A stretch of 64,000 nt of DNA from JAEXNA01 sp037189585 (GCA_037189585.1 JBBCJA010000013.1:62001-126000), one strand, 5' to 3'; counted from the stretch's first letter, positions 8,674 through 17,746 are shown. Numbers and translations are program-made. Notes: generated by a model not told the origin, from the letters alone.

Positions 8674-10545
8674 ATGTCACGTCAAGAGATCTACGCCATC
8701 CAATGCCGTATCTTCGGCTACCTCAAGCCTTACTGGAAGGTCGCCCTCGGAGCGGTCTTTTTCACCGTGTTCGTGGCTTTCACGCGACTTGCTCAAGCCA
8801 AGCTGATCGGATGGCTGTTCGGACTGATGTCCGACGGCAAGGTGCAGAGTTCGACCGACCTTGCCGCTCACGGCTTTAAGGTCAAGGACGTGATGGGGGA
8901 CGGGCTTTTGCAGAAACTGCAGGGTCAGAGCTCTTACCAGCAGCTCAACTTCATCGTCGGCGCCTTTCTATTCCTCATCATCTGTCGTGGGGTGGGCTGG
9001 TACTATCAGAAGTATCTAACCGATCTCGCCGCCCAGTCGGCCATTCGCGACATGCGGGCTCAGGTATTCGCCCATCTGCAGAAACTCTCCTTAAGATTTT
9101 TCGAGTCCATGCGCCTGGGAGAGATTCAGAGTCGGGCCACCAGCGATTTGATCGCGGCCACCAGCATTTATGGTAACTTGGCCGATTTTCTGAAGAATTT
9201 TCTCATCGTGGTGGGCGCGCTGGGCGCCATGTTCTACAAGGACTACCAGATGACGTTCCTGGTCTTGCTGCTCAGCCCGCTGATCGGCGTGGCGGTGGGC
9301 AAGTTCGGTAAGGCGATGGGCCAGGTGACCGACCGTCTGCAATCGCGGGTGGCCGATCTCTCCTCCATTATGATCGAGAACACCAGTTCGCAAAAGGTGG
9401 TTAAAGCCTACCATCGCGAGGGGTTCGAGATCGAGCGCTACAACCACGCCAACGAGGAGAACTTCGACTCGCAGATGCGGCTGGTCAAGGTCTCGGCCAC
9501 TCAGACTCCCGTGGTCGAGTTTCTTTCCATCATCGGCATCATCGCCATCGTCTACGCGGGGACCTCGCGTATTCTCAACGGCCAAGCCACACTCTCCTCG
9601 ATGGTGGAGTACTGGGCTTTGATGGCGATGATCATCCAGCCGGTGACAGTCGTCTCCAGTTTCGTTTCCGCTCTTCACGCCTCATCGGCCGCCGGTAGAC
9701 GGGCTTTCACTCTGCTCGATACCGTTCCCGAGGTTCTCGACAGGCCCGACTCCAAGGTGCTCCCTCCGGTGGTCGGAAACCTGAGCTTTAAGGGAGTGAG
9801 ATTCGCCTACGACGACACAAAAGAAGTGTTGCGTGGGATCGATCTCGAGGTGAAGGCGGGCGAGGTGGTGGCCATCGTGGGCACCAACGGCGCCGGAAAG
9901 ACCAGTTTCGTCAACCTGGTTCCCCGTTTCTATGACCCTACCGCCGGAACGATCGAGATCGACGGCCACGATCTTCGCGACGTGACCCTGGGCTCTTTAA
10001 GAACCCAGGTCGGCACGGTGATTCAAGAGTCGGTGCTGTTCGCCGGGACCATCGCCGACAACATCGCTTGTGGGCGGACCGATTTCACTCGCGAGCAGAT
10101 CCTGGAGGCCTCCAAGATCGCCAACGCCGACGAGTTCGTGGTGAAGATGCCCCTGGGGTACGAGACCGACATCGGAGAGCGCGGCGTGCGGCTTTCCGGC
10201 GGTCAGCGCCAGCGCATCGCCATCGCGCGGGCCTTACTGCGGGAGCCGAAGATCCTGATTCTCGACGAGTTCACCTCCGGGATCGACACGGAGTCGGAGA
10301 ATCTGATCACCGAGGCCATCGAACGGATCATGCGGGGCCGTACCTGCCTGGTCATCGCCCACCGAATGAACACCATCCGCCACGCCGACCGAATCATCGT
10401 GCTCGACGCGGGCCAGATCGTGGAAGAGGGGAAGCACGACGAGTTGATGGCTCGTAACGGCCTCTATACGAAACTCTACGAAGCTCAACTGCGCACCCCC
10501 GTCGGCTTCGAAGCCAAACCGGAACCGGCGTTCCCTCCGAATTAG
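8674..10545 (+). CDS. MsbA-like ABC exporter (fused permease-ATPase)
   Basis: A 623-residue half-transporter. The first ~330 residues are a type 1 exporter membrane domain with six predicted helices. The nucleotide-binding domain follows, with Walker A GTNGAGKT (~402-409), LSGGQRQR signature (~507), Walker B ILILDEF (~527, catalytic Glu present) and a switch His in VIAHRM. The protein would homodimerise and export a lipid or hydrophobic substrate; the substrate cannot be assigned. Walker A ends TS rather than ST, a tolerated change. Start at ATG 8674 (MSRQEIY); a GTG at 8638 is possible. Confidence 0.9.
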   Translation: MSRQEIYAIQCRIFGYLKPYWKVALGAVFFTVFVAFTRLAQAKLIGWLFGLMSDGKVQSSTDLAAHGFKVKDVMGDGLLQKLQGQSSYQQLNFIVGAFLFLIICRGVGWYYQKYLTDLAAQSAIRDMRAQVFAHLQKLSLRFFESMRLGEIQSRATSDLIAATSIYGNLADFLKNFLIVVGALGAMFYKDYQMTFLVLLLSPLIGVAVGKFGKAMGQVTDRLQSRVADLSSIMIENTSSQKVVKAYHREGFEIERYNHANEENFDSQMRLVKVSATQTPVVEFLSIIGIIAIVYAGTSRILNGQATLSSMVEYWALMAMIIQPVTVVSSFVSALHASSAAGRRAFTLLDTVPEVLDRPDSKVLPPVVGNLSFKGVRFAYDDTKEVLRGIDLEVKAGEVVAIVGTNGAGKTSFVNLVPRFYDPTAGTIEIDGHDLRDVTLGSLRTQVGTVIQESVLFAGTIADNIACGRTDFTREQILEASKIANADEFVVKMPLGYETDIGERGVRLSGGQRQRIAIARALLREPKILILDEFTSGIDTESENLITEAIERIMRGRTCLVIAHRMNTIRHADRIIVLDAGQIVEEGKHDELMARNGLYTKLYEAQLRTPVGFEAKPEPAFPPN

Positions 10546-10580
10546 CCTAACGACGTCCCCTATTCGACCGCGATAGACGA

Positions 10581-10661
10581 GACTCACCGGCTCTGACCGG
10601 AGGATATCACGCGGTCTGACCGGGTGGGTCGGCCGGATGACCCGCGCGGGATGGGTGAGTC
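10581..10661 (+). other. Possible structured leader RNA
   Basis: GACTCACC (10581-10588) pairs perfectly with GGTGAGTC (10654-10661). Inside, GACCG (10595-10599) can pair with CGGTC (10612-10616), and GGGTC (10626-10630) with GACCC (10639-10643), giving a closed multi-hairpin layout. CGG(C)TCTGACCGG also occurs twice. It sits 50-130 nt upstream of the oxidoreductase start. It matches no riboswitch family I recognise, and high GC makes chance pairing easy. Confidence 0.25.
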
Positions 10662-10710
10662 AGCCGGGCCATGAAGGAGCCGGACCTACGGTTTTGCGAA
10701 GCCCGAGTCT

Positions 10711-11580
10711 ATGAACATTGGTAAACTCGGAGTATGGTACTTCACCGACGTATTGACCGCGACGGAGGCGGCGACGTTCGCCCGCACAGTGGAGAGCCTG
10801 GGATATGGCGCTCTATGGTACCCGGAAGCGGTGGGACGCAACTCTTTGGCCCACGGATCATGGCTCTTGTCGCAGACCTCGAAGCTGGTCATCGCCACTG
10901 GGATCGCCAACATCTATGGGCGCGACGCTCAGTCGATGCAGGCCGCCAGGCGGACTCTTGATGAGCAATCCAACGGGCGATTCCTATTAGGCCTCGGAGT
11001 TTCTCACGCCCCCCTGGTGGAGTCCTTGCGAGGGCATAACTACAACAAGCCGTTGACATTCATGCGCGAGTATCTGGAGAAGATGGAGCAGGCCACCTAT
11101 CAAGCTCCCGCTCCCACCGAAAGTGGGGAGCTGGTTCTGGCCGCGCTGGGTCCCAAGATGTTGGAGCTTTCTCGAGACAAGACCGACGGCGCGCACCCCT
11201 ACAACGTCACTCCCGAGCACACCGCCAAGGCCCGCCAGATTCTAGGTCCGAACAAGAAGCTGTACGTGGAGCAGAAGGTGGTTCTCCAGACCGATCCTGA
11301 GAAGGCGCGGGCGGTCGCCAAGGCCACGCTTGCCATGTACCTCCCTCTTCCCAACTACCGCAACGCCTGGTTCGGCATGGGATTTTCCGAGGCCGAGGTC
11401 GATGGGACGAGCGATAGATTCCTCGACGCCATGGTGGCCTGGGGCGACGAATCCGCCATCGCTGAAAGAATTCAGGCTCATCTCGATGCCGGAGCCGACC
11501 ACGTCTGCATTCAGCCTTTAGGCGCGGAGAACAAGCCGGAGATGAAGGTCGTCGAAGCGATGGCCCAACGATTCCTATGA
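10711..11580 (+). CDS. LLM-class F420-dependent oxidoreductase (TIGR03620-like)
   Basis: A 289-residue bacterial-luciferase-like TIM barrel. The N-terminus (GKLGVWYFTD, then YGALWYPEA), the segment IATGIANIYGRDAQSMQAARRTLDEQSNGRFLLGLGVSH and the conserved GADHVCIQPL near the end are typical of the TIGR03620 family, most of whose members use coenzyme F420. No F420 biosynthesis gene is in the window. It overlaps the next gene by 4 nt (ATGA) and heads a probable four-gene operon. Confidence 0.8.
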   Translation: MNIGKLGVWYFTDVLTATEAATFARTVESLGYGALWYPEAVGRNSLAHGSWLLSQTSKLVIATGIANIYGRDAQSMQAARRTLDEQSNGRFLLGLGVSHAPLVESLRGHNYNKPLTFMREYLEKMEQATYQAPAPTESGELVLAALGPKMLELSRDKTDGAHPYNVTPEHTAKARQILGPNKKLYVEQKVVLQTDPEKARAVAKATLAMYLPLPNYRNAWFGMGFSEAEVDGTSDRFLDAMVAWGDESAIAERIQAHLDAGADHVCIQPLGAENKPEMKVVEAMAQRFL

Positions 11581-12041
11581 GCTTGCCCGGATTTTCTCAT
11601 ATTCTGGTCCCTCTCGACGGGACACCGTCTTCGGAGCTGTCTCTCGAGGCCGCCGCTCGCGCCGCCTCTCAGAACGGGAAGGTCACGATTGTGCAGATCG
11701 TCGAAGATCTGGTCTCTCCCCACCAGCTTCCTGACGACTGTGACAAACAGGCATTCTGGCAAGAGCAAGCTAGGCCCGTACTGGAGTACCTCGAAAAGGT
11801 GAAGGCTCTGGTCACCCGCGATGACCTGAAGGTGGAGACGATGGCGGCTAGCGGAAATCCGGCCGAGGCGATCCTCGACATAGCCAAAAAGCTCGCCGTC
11901 GAGGCCATCGCGATGTCGAGTCATTCTCGCTCAGTCCTACGTCAGGTTCTGATCGGCAGCACTGTTCAAACAGTCATGTCGCGAGCCGCGGTGCCCTTGC
12001 TTATCGTTCACCCATCCACGGAGGATGGGAATATAAGCTGA
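11577..12041 (+). CDS. Universal stress protein (UspA family)
   Basis: A 154-residue single Usp domain: HILVPLDGTPSSELSLEAA at the N-terminus, GNPAEAILDIAKKLAVEAIAMSSHSRS in the middle and LIGSTVQTVMSRAAVPLLIV at the end. The ATP-binding signature (GxxG-x9-G-S/T) is only partly kept: the first glycines are replaced (SSHSRS) while GS is present, so it may not bind ATP. It starts inside the stop of the preceding oxidoreductase, suggesting the two act together under stress. Confidence 0.85.
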   Translation: MSLPGFSHILVPLDGTPSSELSLEAAARAASQNGKVTIVQIVEDLVSPHQLPDDCDKQAFWQEQARPVLEYLEKVKALVTRDDLKVETMAASGNPAEAILDIAKKLAVEAIAMSSHSRSVLRQVLIGSTVQTVMSRAAVPLLIVHPSTEDGNIS

Positions 12042-12062
12042 GAAGTGGCGACAGAGGTCCCT

Positions 12063-12545
12063 ATGCGATACAGGGAGTTGCTAGTCGTTCTTTTCATCGT
12101 TTCAACCGCTGTGTTGCTCTGGGCCGAACCGGCTCGGGATCTCTCTCAACCTAAGCTGCTTTCCCAAGGAAAGCAGAGCCTCTCGTCCGAGCCCTCCGAG
12201 GTCTCGTTGGAGATTCGCCCTGGCAAGGATTTCGCGAGTACCGAGTTCATCGTCGCGGTCAACGTCGTCCAGGATGGACTGTTGAGCGAAGCTCCCGTCG
12301 CCCTGGGAATCCGCGTCCCCGGAGAGCCCCATGTCGCCTGGACTTTGGTTAGTCCCAGAAAGGGAGATGACGGTCGATGGCATTTCTTTGGCGCTGATCT
12401 GCGGATGGAGGGGACACCCGCTCCGACCTTGGGAAGGGAATACAGAGGGGTGGTCACTCTGATGGATACTAAGGCCTCTCCCTACGCTCGCTCGATACCG
12501 ACCCAAACTTTTGAAAGTCAAACCGTGCGGCTCGCGGGGCGTTAG
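12063..12545 (+). CDS. Small secreted/anchored protein of unknown function
   Basis: 160 residues: an N-terminal hydrophobic segment (LLVVLFIVSTAVLLWA) acting as signal peptide or anchor, then a probably beta-rich domain with SLEIRPGKDF, GRWHFF and a Val/Thr-rich C-terminus. GAGGT precedes the ATG at 12063. I do not recognise the family. Its layout, a W-S-xx-G-W-x-F segment and a YxxxVxLxD segment resemble the next gene's product, suggesting old tandem duplication. It follows the Usp gene by ~20 nt. Confidence 0.65.
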   Translation: MRYRELLVVLFIVSTAVLLWAEPARDLSQPKLLSQGKQSLSSEPSEVSLEIRPGKDFASTEFIVAVNVVQDGLLSEAPVALGIRVPGEPHVAWTLVSPRKGDDGRWHFFGADLRMEGTPAPTLGREYRGVVTLMDTKASPYARSIPTQTFESQTVRLAGR

Positions 12546-12549
12546 GACG

Positions 12550-13101
12550 ATGCGCAAAAGAGGCTACCGCCAACTCCTTGTAACGCTCGCTGTCATCGCA
12601 CTGCTCTCAGCTATTTTCGCGCGTCAGGAGATCGCCGACTGGACCGGTATTGGAAGAGCACACCTGACTCTGAAAGTTGTCAATCCCGAGACTCCTGAGA
12701 CGACGGTTTTCGAGCTGAAACTTTCGAGCGGACTAGCCACGGGTGTTGACCGTACCGGAAGGCCCATGAGGTATCGTATCGACGAGAACGAACGGAGTAA
12801 GAGGAGCCTCGGGATAGCCATGCTCGACACTCAAGGCCAGAAAACGATGTGGTCCGTATCTCGTGTGACGACCCTGGGGGAGGGACATTGGAAATTCTCC
12901 GCGTCTGAGATGGAGATGCTTCCCACGAAGTATTTCGATTCCACGAGGGTTTCTTTTCCGGACCATCTCAAGCAGGCCATACCGGCCAGCTATCAAGCTC
13001 AGGTGGCACTTTCAGACCCGGAGCCCAATCCGTCGGGTCGAGGAGGCCACCGCCTGACGATCTCCAGTTCTGAGGTGAAGGTCAACGTTTCGTCCCACTG
13101 A
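12550..13101 (+). CDS. Small membrane-anchored protein, possible paralogue of its neighbour
   Basis: 183 residues with an N-terminal anchor (LLVTLAVIALLSAIFA) and an exported domain with predicted strands (LTLKVVNPETPETTVFELKL, GHWKFSASEMEML, YQAQVALSDP). The ATG at 12550 follows the previous stop by 4 nt. Unknown function. The pattern GHWKF plus YQAQVALSD lines up with GRWHF plus YRGVVTLMD of the upstream protein at the same relative distance. Confidence 0.65.
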   Translation: MRKRGYRQLLVTLAVIALLSAIFARQEIADWTGIGRAHLTLKVVNPETPETTVFELKLSSGLATGVDRTGRPMRYRIDENERSKRSLGIAMLDTQGQKTMWSVSRVTTLGEGHWKFSASEMEMLPTKYFDSTRVSFPDHLKQAIPASYQAQVALSDPEPNPSGRGGHRLTISSSEVKVNVSSH

Positions 13102-13139
13102 GTGAGACTCGGCGCACTAAGGAAGTTGCGCGGGAACGT

Positions 13140-16100
13140 TCAAACCAGTAACGAGGCAAAGATTGGTCCGGCAGGGCTTTCCATCGGCAGTCTTCGCTGG
13201 TCGTAGATGGCAAGCGCCGCCCGCAATCGCGTGGTGTCAAAGCGTCCTTTGAAGGGAGCGATCTCCCATTCGGGGTGGGCTACCACCGCACAAATAGCGT
13301 GAAAGGCCAGGCGCAAGGCGGGATCGCGGTTGGGTGTCGCTCGCTCGAGGTCCTTGACCTGGGCGAGGCCGTATTCCAGAAGGTCCATCACCTTGGGAAG
13401 AACCAAGGGGGTGAGATTCTCCGCCACCACCGAGGGGAGCTCACGCAATCCTCCCAGTTCCGGAGATTCGCGATGCAGGAGAAGTGCGTTGAAGACGGCG
13501 TCGGCGGTGGCGCGGCGGGTCGGGGGGTCGAGGCAAGGGAGAAAAGCGCGGGCGAAATTGGCCAGCGCGTTGTGACTGCTGGAGCGTGTTTCGACATCGA
13601 CCCTCTGTCCCGAGTACCCCTGGGCCAACTCGAGGAATAGGTCGCTATGCCGGAGCACCCAGGCTCGGGTTCGGGCGTAGCGACGGCTGGCCAGCGACTC
13701 CACCAGCAGACCGAAGTAGAGCTCTCTTTGCCCCGCCGGCGCAAGACTTGAGAAAAGACTCGCGATGCCATCTCGGGCTTCGGGTTGGGAGGGCACCGTT
13801 TGGCAGAACCAGGAAGCAAAAAGCGGCGCGAATCCTAGCTCCACCGGCAGACGGATGAAGGCGGCCAGAGCCTCCTGCCACAACTCCCTATCCTCGGGAT
13901 GGGCCAGACTGAAAAGAAGCGCGTCACGCACCTGGGTGGAATCGGAACGAAGTTTCTCCAGCGCTTGCTCGCGAGTGAGCACGGGGCCCCAGGCGATCTC
14001 TTCTCCTTGGAGTCCTCCCGGTAACACCGCCGTCAGGCGAGGAAGCGGACCGGGGAACTCTCCTTCGCGGGAGTCGACGACCAGGCGTTCTCCCTCTAAG
14101 TGCAGCGAGAGCTTGAGGTAGCGCCCCTGCTCGTGATCGCGGCTCTCCCCGTCGTCCCAATACAAGCCGGAGACGACTCCGTCGATTCCGGGAAAGAGGT
14201 GGAGAGTCCAGGGTTTGTCGCGCATGGCGTCGGTGTTGGCCACGTCTTCGGCCAGCATGGGGATGACCGAGCCGGCCTTAGCGAAGAGCGGCACCAGGCC
14301 GGGCCTACGAGTGATGGTGATGGTGCCGCCCCCTTGATGGCGCTCTTTCGTGTGAAGGTCGTACCAGATCCCCTCGGGCAGGCGGACTAACCTTTCGTTC
14401 TGCCCGCGCACGACGAAGGGTGCGGCCATCAGGTGGGGCCCGACCATGACCTGGTCTTCCAGGTAGGCGAAGCGCTCGTCCTCGGGATAGTCGAAAAAGA
14501 GCGGGCGAAGCAGGGGGATGTCGCCTTGAGGCTGGCTCATAGCGGCGGAATAGAGATAGGGGAGCAGGCGATAGCGGAACTTGATGGCGGTGCGGGCCAC
14601 CTCTTCTGTTTCCGGTCCGAAGCTCCAGGGGTGAGCGACTCGGGTCCCCAGGGCCGAGTGGGCGCGCATAAAAGGGTAGATGACGGAGGTCTCGATCCAG
14701 GCGGAATATAGCTCCGAAGTGCAGTGTCCGAAGAACCCTCCGATATCCACCCCCACGAAGGGACTGCCGACTAAGCCCATGGAGGCCAGCTGAGGCAACG
14801 ACATCGACAGGTGTTCCCACCAGGAGGTGTTGTCTCCCATCCACGACCAGGCGTAGCGTCCCACGCCGGTGAATCCGGAGCGGGTCAAAATCCAGGAACG
14901 GCGGCCGTCGGTGTTCCAGGTCTCATGGGTGGCTTGAGCCATGAAGGAGCCGTACAGGTTGTGGCCGGCGGCTTGTAAAAATCGACGGTCGTCCTCGCCA
15001 CCCGGTGTGTCGAGCGGCATCGGAAGCTGCTTGGCCCCCCCCGTCCAGAACGGCTTGTCGAAGATGGCCGGCTCGTTCATGTCGATCCACAGGCCCGCCA
15101 CGCCATGATCGAGGTAGAACTGGGCTTGCTCTCCCCACCATTGGCGAGTCTCGAAGCGGGAGAAGTCGGGGAAAAGAGCTTCGTCCGGCCAGCAGTAGCC
15201 CACCACGGGGGCGCCGCTGGGACTTTTCAAGAAGTGATTTCCGGCCATGCCGCTGTCGCAGGCGGAGTAGCCATGACCGGGGTCGAAGCGCAGACCGGGA
15301 TCGATGATGGTGACGGTTCGAACTCCCTGAGCTTTGAGGTTTTCGATGGTCTCCTTGGCCTTGGGAAAGCGGTCGGCTGAGAAGGTAAAGGAGCGGTAGT
15401 TCTCCATGTGGTCGATGTCGAGATGGACCACGTCGAGCGGAATCTCTTTGGCCTGGAATTCCTCGATGAGTTGGGAGACCTCGTTGGCACTGCGATAGCC
15501 CCAACGGGACTGGTGGAACCCGAAGGACCAGAGCGGTGGAGCGGTGGGGGCTTCCAAGAGTTGGCGCAGGCTAGCGTGAAGCTCGGTCGGAGAGTTGGCC
15601 GCGTGGACGTGGACCTCGAGACGCGCACCACTGGAGAGCCACCGCATGCGATCGTGCCGTTCCTGTCCCAGGTCGAATCGGGAGTAGGGAGAGTGAGGGA
15701 AGAAGACGGCCCACCAGGCGTCGCCGGTGCGTCCCCAGAGAAGGGGATGGGCCTGGTAGAGGGGATCGGTGTCGCGCAGATGTCCAGTCGGTTCGTCTGT
15801 GGTCCAGTTGACCGGCGCGGTACCGCGCCGCTCGAGCGGCATGGAGCGCTGTCCGAGTCCGTAGAATCTCTGATTCTCGTTGATTTTCCAGTCCCAGCGG
15901 AGAGCGCTTCGAAAGTCAGGAGGCAGTTTTTCGTTGGGGCGACATTTGAGACCCTGGAGTCCCTCGGGTTCGACGGTGAAAAGTCGAGGAGCTTGCCAGG
16001 ACTCGAGCAGGGTCTTTCCGCTCCAAAGTAGGTGAGTGGAGTCGCCTTCCTGGATGACTTCAAAGGGACTCTCCCCGTGGTACTCCCACATGGGTCCGAG

Positions 16101-16265
16101 TCCCGGAATCTCACCCAGGACCGGCCAGGGGGGCTCGCCGTCCGCGGGATTGGCGCTCAGTTTGAGGACGGCGCTGCCACCCATTCCGGTCACCGTCTGG
16201 CCGCGCCAATTGACAATCGCGCCCGGCTCCACCGGGGCGCTCTCGATGAGATCAAATTCGCTCAC
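13140..16265 (-). CDS. Glycoside hydrolase family 31 (alpha-glucosidase-like) with extra C-terminal domain
   Basis: A 1041-residue GH31 enzyme: N-terminal beta-sandwich (~1-215), then a TIM barrel with the nucleophile motif GLWIDMNEP (Asp ~393) and the acid/base region WMGDNTSWW (Asp ~475), then the usual C-terminal beta domains to ~770. GH31 enzymes release alpha-linked sugars with retention. No signal peptide is seen, so it is likely cytosolic. Residues ~770-1041 form an extra, probably all-helical region rich in Leu/Ala/Arg that GH31 enzymes normally lack. The start is GTG 16265 with CTGGAG six nt upstream. It is monocistronic. Confidence 0.92.
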   Translation of the reverse strand: MSEFDLIESAPVEPGAIVNWRGQTVTGMGGSAVLKLSANPADGEPPWPVLGEIPGLGPMWEYHGESPFEVIQEGDSTHLLWSGKTLLESWQAPRLFTVEPEGLQGLKCRPNEKLPPDFRSALRWDWKINENQRFYGLGQRSMPLERRGTAPVNWTTDEPTGHLRDTDPLYQAHPLLWGRTGDAWWAVFFPHSPYSRFDLGQERHDRMRWLSSGARLEVHVHAANSPTELHASLRQLLEAPTAPPLWSFGFHQSRWGYRSANEVSQLIEEFQAKEIPLDVVHLDIDHMENYRSFTFSADRFPKAKETIENLKAQGVRTVTIIDPGLRFDPGHGYSACDSGMAGNHFLKSPSGAPVVGYCWPDEALFPDFSRFETRQWWGEQAQFYLDHGVAGLWIDMNEPAIFDKPFWTGGAKQLPMPLDTPGGEDDRRFLQAAGHNLYGSFMAQATHETWNTDGRRSWILTRSGFTGVGRYAWSWMGDNTSWWEHLSMSLPQLASMGLVGSPFVGVDIGGFFGHCTSELYSAWIETSVIYPFMRAHSALGTRVAHPWSFGPETEEVARTAIKFRYRLLPYLYSAAMSQPQGDIPLLRPLFFDYPEDERFAYLEDQVMVGPHLMAAPFVVRGQNERLVRLPEGIWYDLHTKERHQGGGTITITRRPGLVPLFAKAGSVIPMLAEDVANTDAMRDKPWTLHLFPGIDGVVSGLYWDDGESRDHEQGRYLKLSLHLEGERLVVDSREGEFPGPLPRLTAVLPGGLQGEEIAWGPVLTREQALEKLRSDSTQVRDALLFSLAHPEDRELWQEALAAFIRLPVELGFAPLFASWFCQTVPSQPEARDGIASLFSSLAPAGQRELYFGLLVESLASRRYARTRAWVLRHSDLFLELAQGYSGQRVDVETRSSSHNALANFARAFLPCLDPPTRRATADAVFNALLLHRESPELGGLRELPSVVAENLTPLVLPKVMDLLEYGLAQVKDLERATPNRDPALRLAFHAICAVVAHPEWEIAPFKGRFDTTRLRAALAIYDQRRLPMESPAGPIFASLLV

Positions 16266-16457
16266 TCTATACTCCAGGGATACTTTATGGAGGCATTTAC
16301 GCCTCGAGCGGCTTCACCTGCGGAACTCTCGACTGGTGGCAATGTACCATCTTTTTCATTGGAAGATTCTTGGGCCGTCTGCTACGATGGCAAACGGGAA
16401 ACTCTGGCTTGATTGAGGCTGGAGACCCACATCTCGTGTCTTGCTTGGAGGCAAACT

Positions 16458-16889
16458 ATGCTCACACTCAACAAAGGTCTCTATCTTTTGACCGCTACAG
16501 CTTTACTAGCCACTTCGGCTATGGCCAGACCCGAGGTTCGCGATCCCTTCGTGAACCAGAACACTTCCCACATACAGGCGACGAAGGTTCGTCCGGCCCC
16601 GGTCGTCCGACCGGTTCAAGGCAACCCGGCCAATGCACCGTCCCAGGATAGGGCGGTGATTTCGCAATCCCAAGTGACCAAGGTCGTCGTGGCGCCCGAT
16701 GTCGTAGTCAGCGGTATCGTCTCGAGCCAGGGTTCTCGACAGGCCATCCTGTCCACCGGGCAACGCTCCTTTCTGGTGCGTGAGGGACAGAAGCTGGCGG
16801 ATTTCAAAGTGAAGGCCATCAGCGCGGGCTCGGTCACGCTCGACTACGAGGGACAGAGCTTCAAGATCCCGATGGCCAAAGGGACCTAG
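16458..16889 (+). CDS. PilP/GspC-like secreted protein
   Basis: 143 residues with a signal peptide (LLTATALLATSAMA), a ~50-residue Pro/Gln/Ser-rich linker, and a C-terminal beta domain reading VVSGIVSSQGSRQAILSTGQRSFLVREGQKLADFKVKAI, then VTLDYEGQSFKIPM. That domain has the pattern of PilP and GspC homology-region proteins, which link inner-membrane pilus/secretion parts to the secretin. GGAGG precedes the ATG. No other pilus gene is adjacent, which is unusual for pilP. Confidence 0.6.
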   Translation: MLTLNKGLYLLTATALLATSAMARPEVRDPFVNQNTSHIQATKVRPAPVVRPVQGNPANAPSQDRAVISQSQVTKVVVAPDVVVSGIVSSQGSRQAILSTGQRSFLVREGQKLADFKVKAISAGSVTLDYEGQSFKIPMAKGT

Positions 16890-16912
16890 CGCGAGACGGG
16901 ACTTCGCTCGAG

Positions 16913-16944
16913 AAAAGGGCTGCTTCTTTCGAGGCAGCCCTTTT
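16913..16944 (+). terminator. Rho-independent terminator after the PilP-like gene
   Basis: An 11-bp perfect stem, AAAAGGGCTGC (16913-16923) with GCAGCCCTTTT (16934-16944), and a 10-nt loop. The descending arm ends in four Ts. It begins 24 nt after the stop codon. Confidence 0.85.
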
Positions 16945-16959
16945 CCATGTTGTGACCAC

Positions 16960-17050
16960 GATCAAAAAATTCGGGCTTTCTGTCCAAAAACGAGTATGGC
17001 GTAGCGTCGCAAGCAAGATCAAAAATTCTGGGTTCCTGCCCAAAAAAACG
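16960..17050. repeat. Pair of 33-bp direct repeats
   Basis: Unit 1, 16960-16992, and unit 2, 17018-17050. Both read GATCAAAAA(A)TTC, then GGnTTnCTGnCC, then an A-run and CG, with roughly 80 percent identity by eye and a 25-nt spacer. They lie between the terminator and the SDR gene. Confidence 0.7.
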
Positions 17051-17104
17051 GGTGAGGGTTTCCGTTTGAGGGGATGGTGACGGGGCTCCGCGAAAGGTCA
17101 CCTT

Positions 17105-17746
17105 ATGCACGTTGTCGTTACGGGAAGTAATCGTGGAATCGGGCTGGAGCTTTGTCGCCAACTCAAAGATCAAGGAGCCAGGGTGACGGCGTTGTGCCGC
17201 AAGTCGTCCGCTGAGCTCGATTCTCTTGGCGTGACCGTGATTGACGGGGTGGATGTGAGCCGACCCGGCAAGATACCGGATTTCGCACCCATCGACTGGT
17301 TGATCGCCAACGCGGGAATCTGGCGAACGGAGGACCTCGATAGCTTGAACTACGAGACGATGCTAGAGCAGTTTCAAGTTAACGCGCTCGGTCCGCTTCG
17401 TACAGTGGAGGCACTCTTGAACCGACTTTCCCCAGGTTCAAAGGTCGGACTGATGACTAGCCAGATGGGAAGCATCGCCGACAACACCTCCGGCGGGCGC
17501 TACGGATATCGAATGTCCAAGGCCGCTCTCAACGCCGCCGGCGTCTCCCTGGCCCACGACCTCGAATCGCGTGGGATCGCGGTGGCACTTCTCCACCCGG
17601 GTTACGTGGCCACCGATATGACCGACCACCGAGGAAGCATCGCTCCAGAAGAATCCGTGCGGGGTTTGCTTGGCGTGATGGAGCGACTCTCTTTGGAAAA
17701 TTCCGGCGGCTTCTGGAACTATCGAGGCGAGGTGCTTCCCTGGTAA
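17105..17746 (+). CDS. Short-chain dehydrogenase/reductase
   Basis: A 213-residue classical SDR. Rossmann motif TGSNRGIG (residues 6-13), ANAG (NNAG equivalent), catalytic Ser in LMTSQMGS and catalytic YRMSK (YxxxK) are all present, and the C-terminus carries the usual HPGYVATDM. Length is short but complete. The substrate is unknown; the closest general type is the C-factor/sniffer-like carbonyl reductase group. No co-oriented neighbours. Confidence 0.88.
   Translation: MHVVVTGSNRGIGLELCRQLKDQGARVTALCRKSSAELDSLGVTVIDGVDVSRPGKIPDFAPIDWLIANAGIWRTEDLDSLNYETMLEQFQVNALGPLRTVEALLNRLSPGSKVGLMTSQMGSIADNTSGGRYGYRMSKAALNAAGVSLAHDLESRGIAVALLHPGYVATDMTDHRGSIAPEESVRGLLGVMERLSLENSGGFWNYRGEVLPW

Noticed and set aside
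14305..14844. Minus-strand alternative frame of 179 residues in the GH31 gene
   Set aside because: Wrong frame of a gene with intact catalytic motifs; Arg/Pro-rich and repetitive.
16960..17050. Possible CRISPR array
   Set aside because: Only two units, with imperfect identity and no cas genes or regular spacers nearby.
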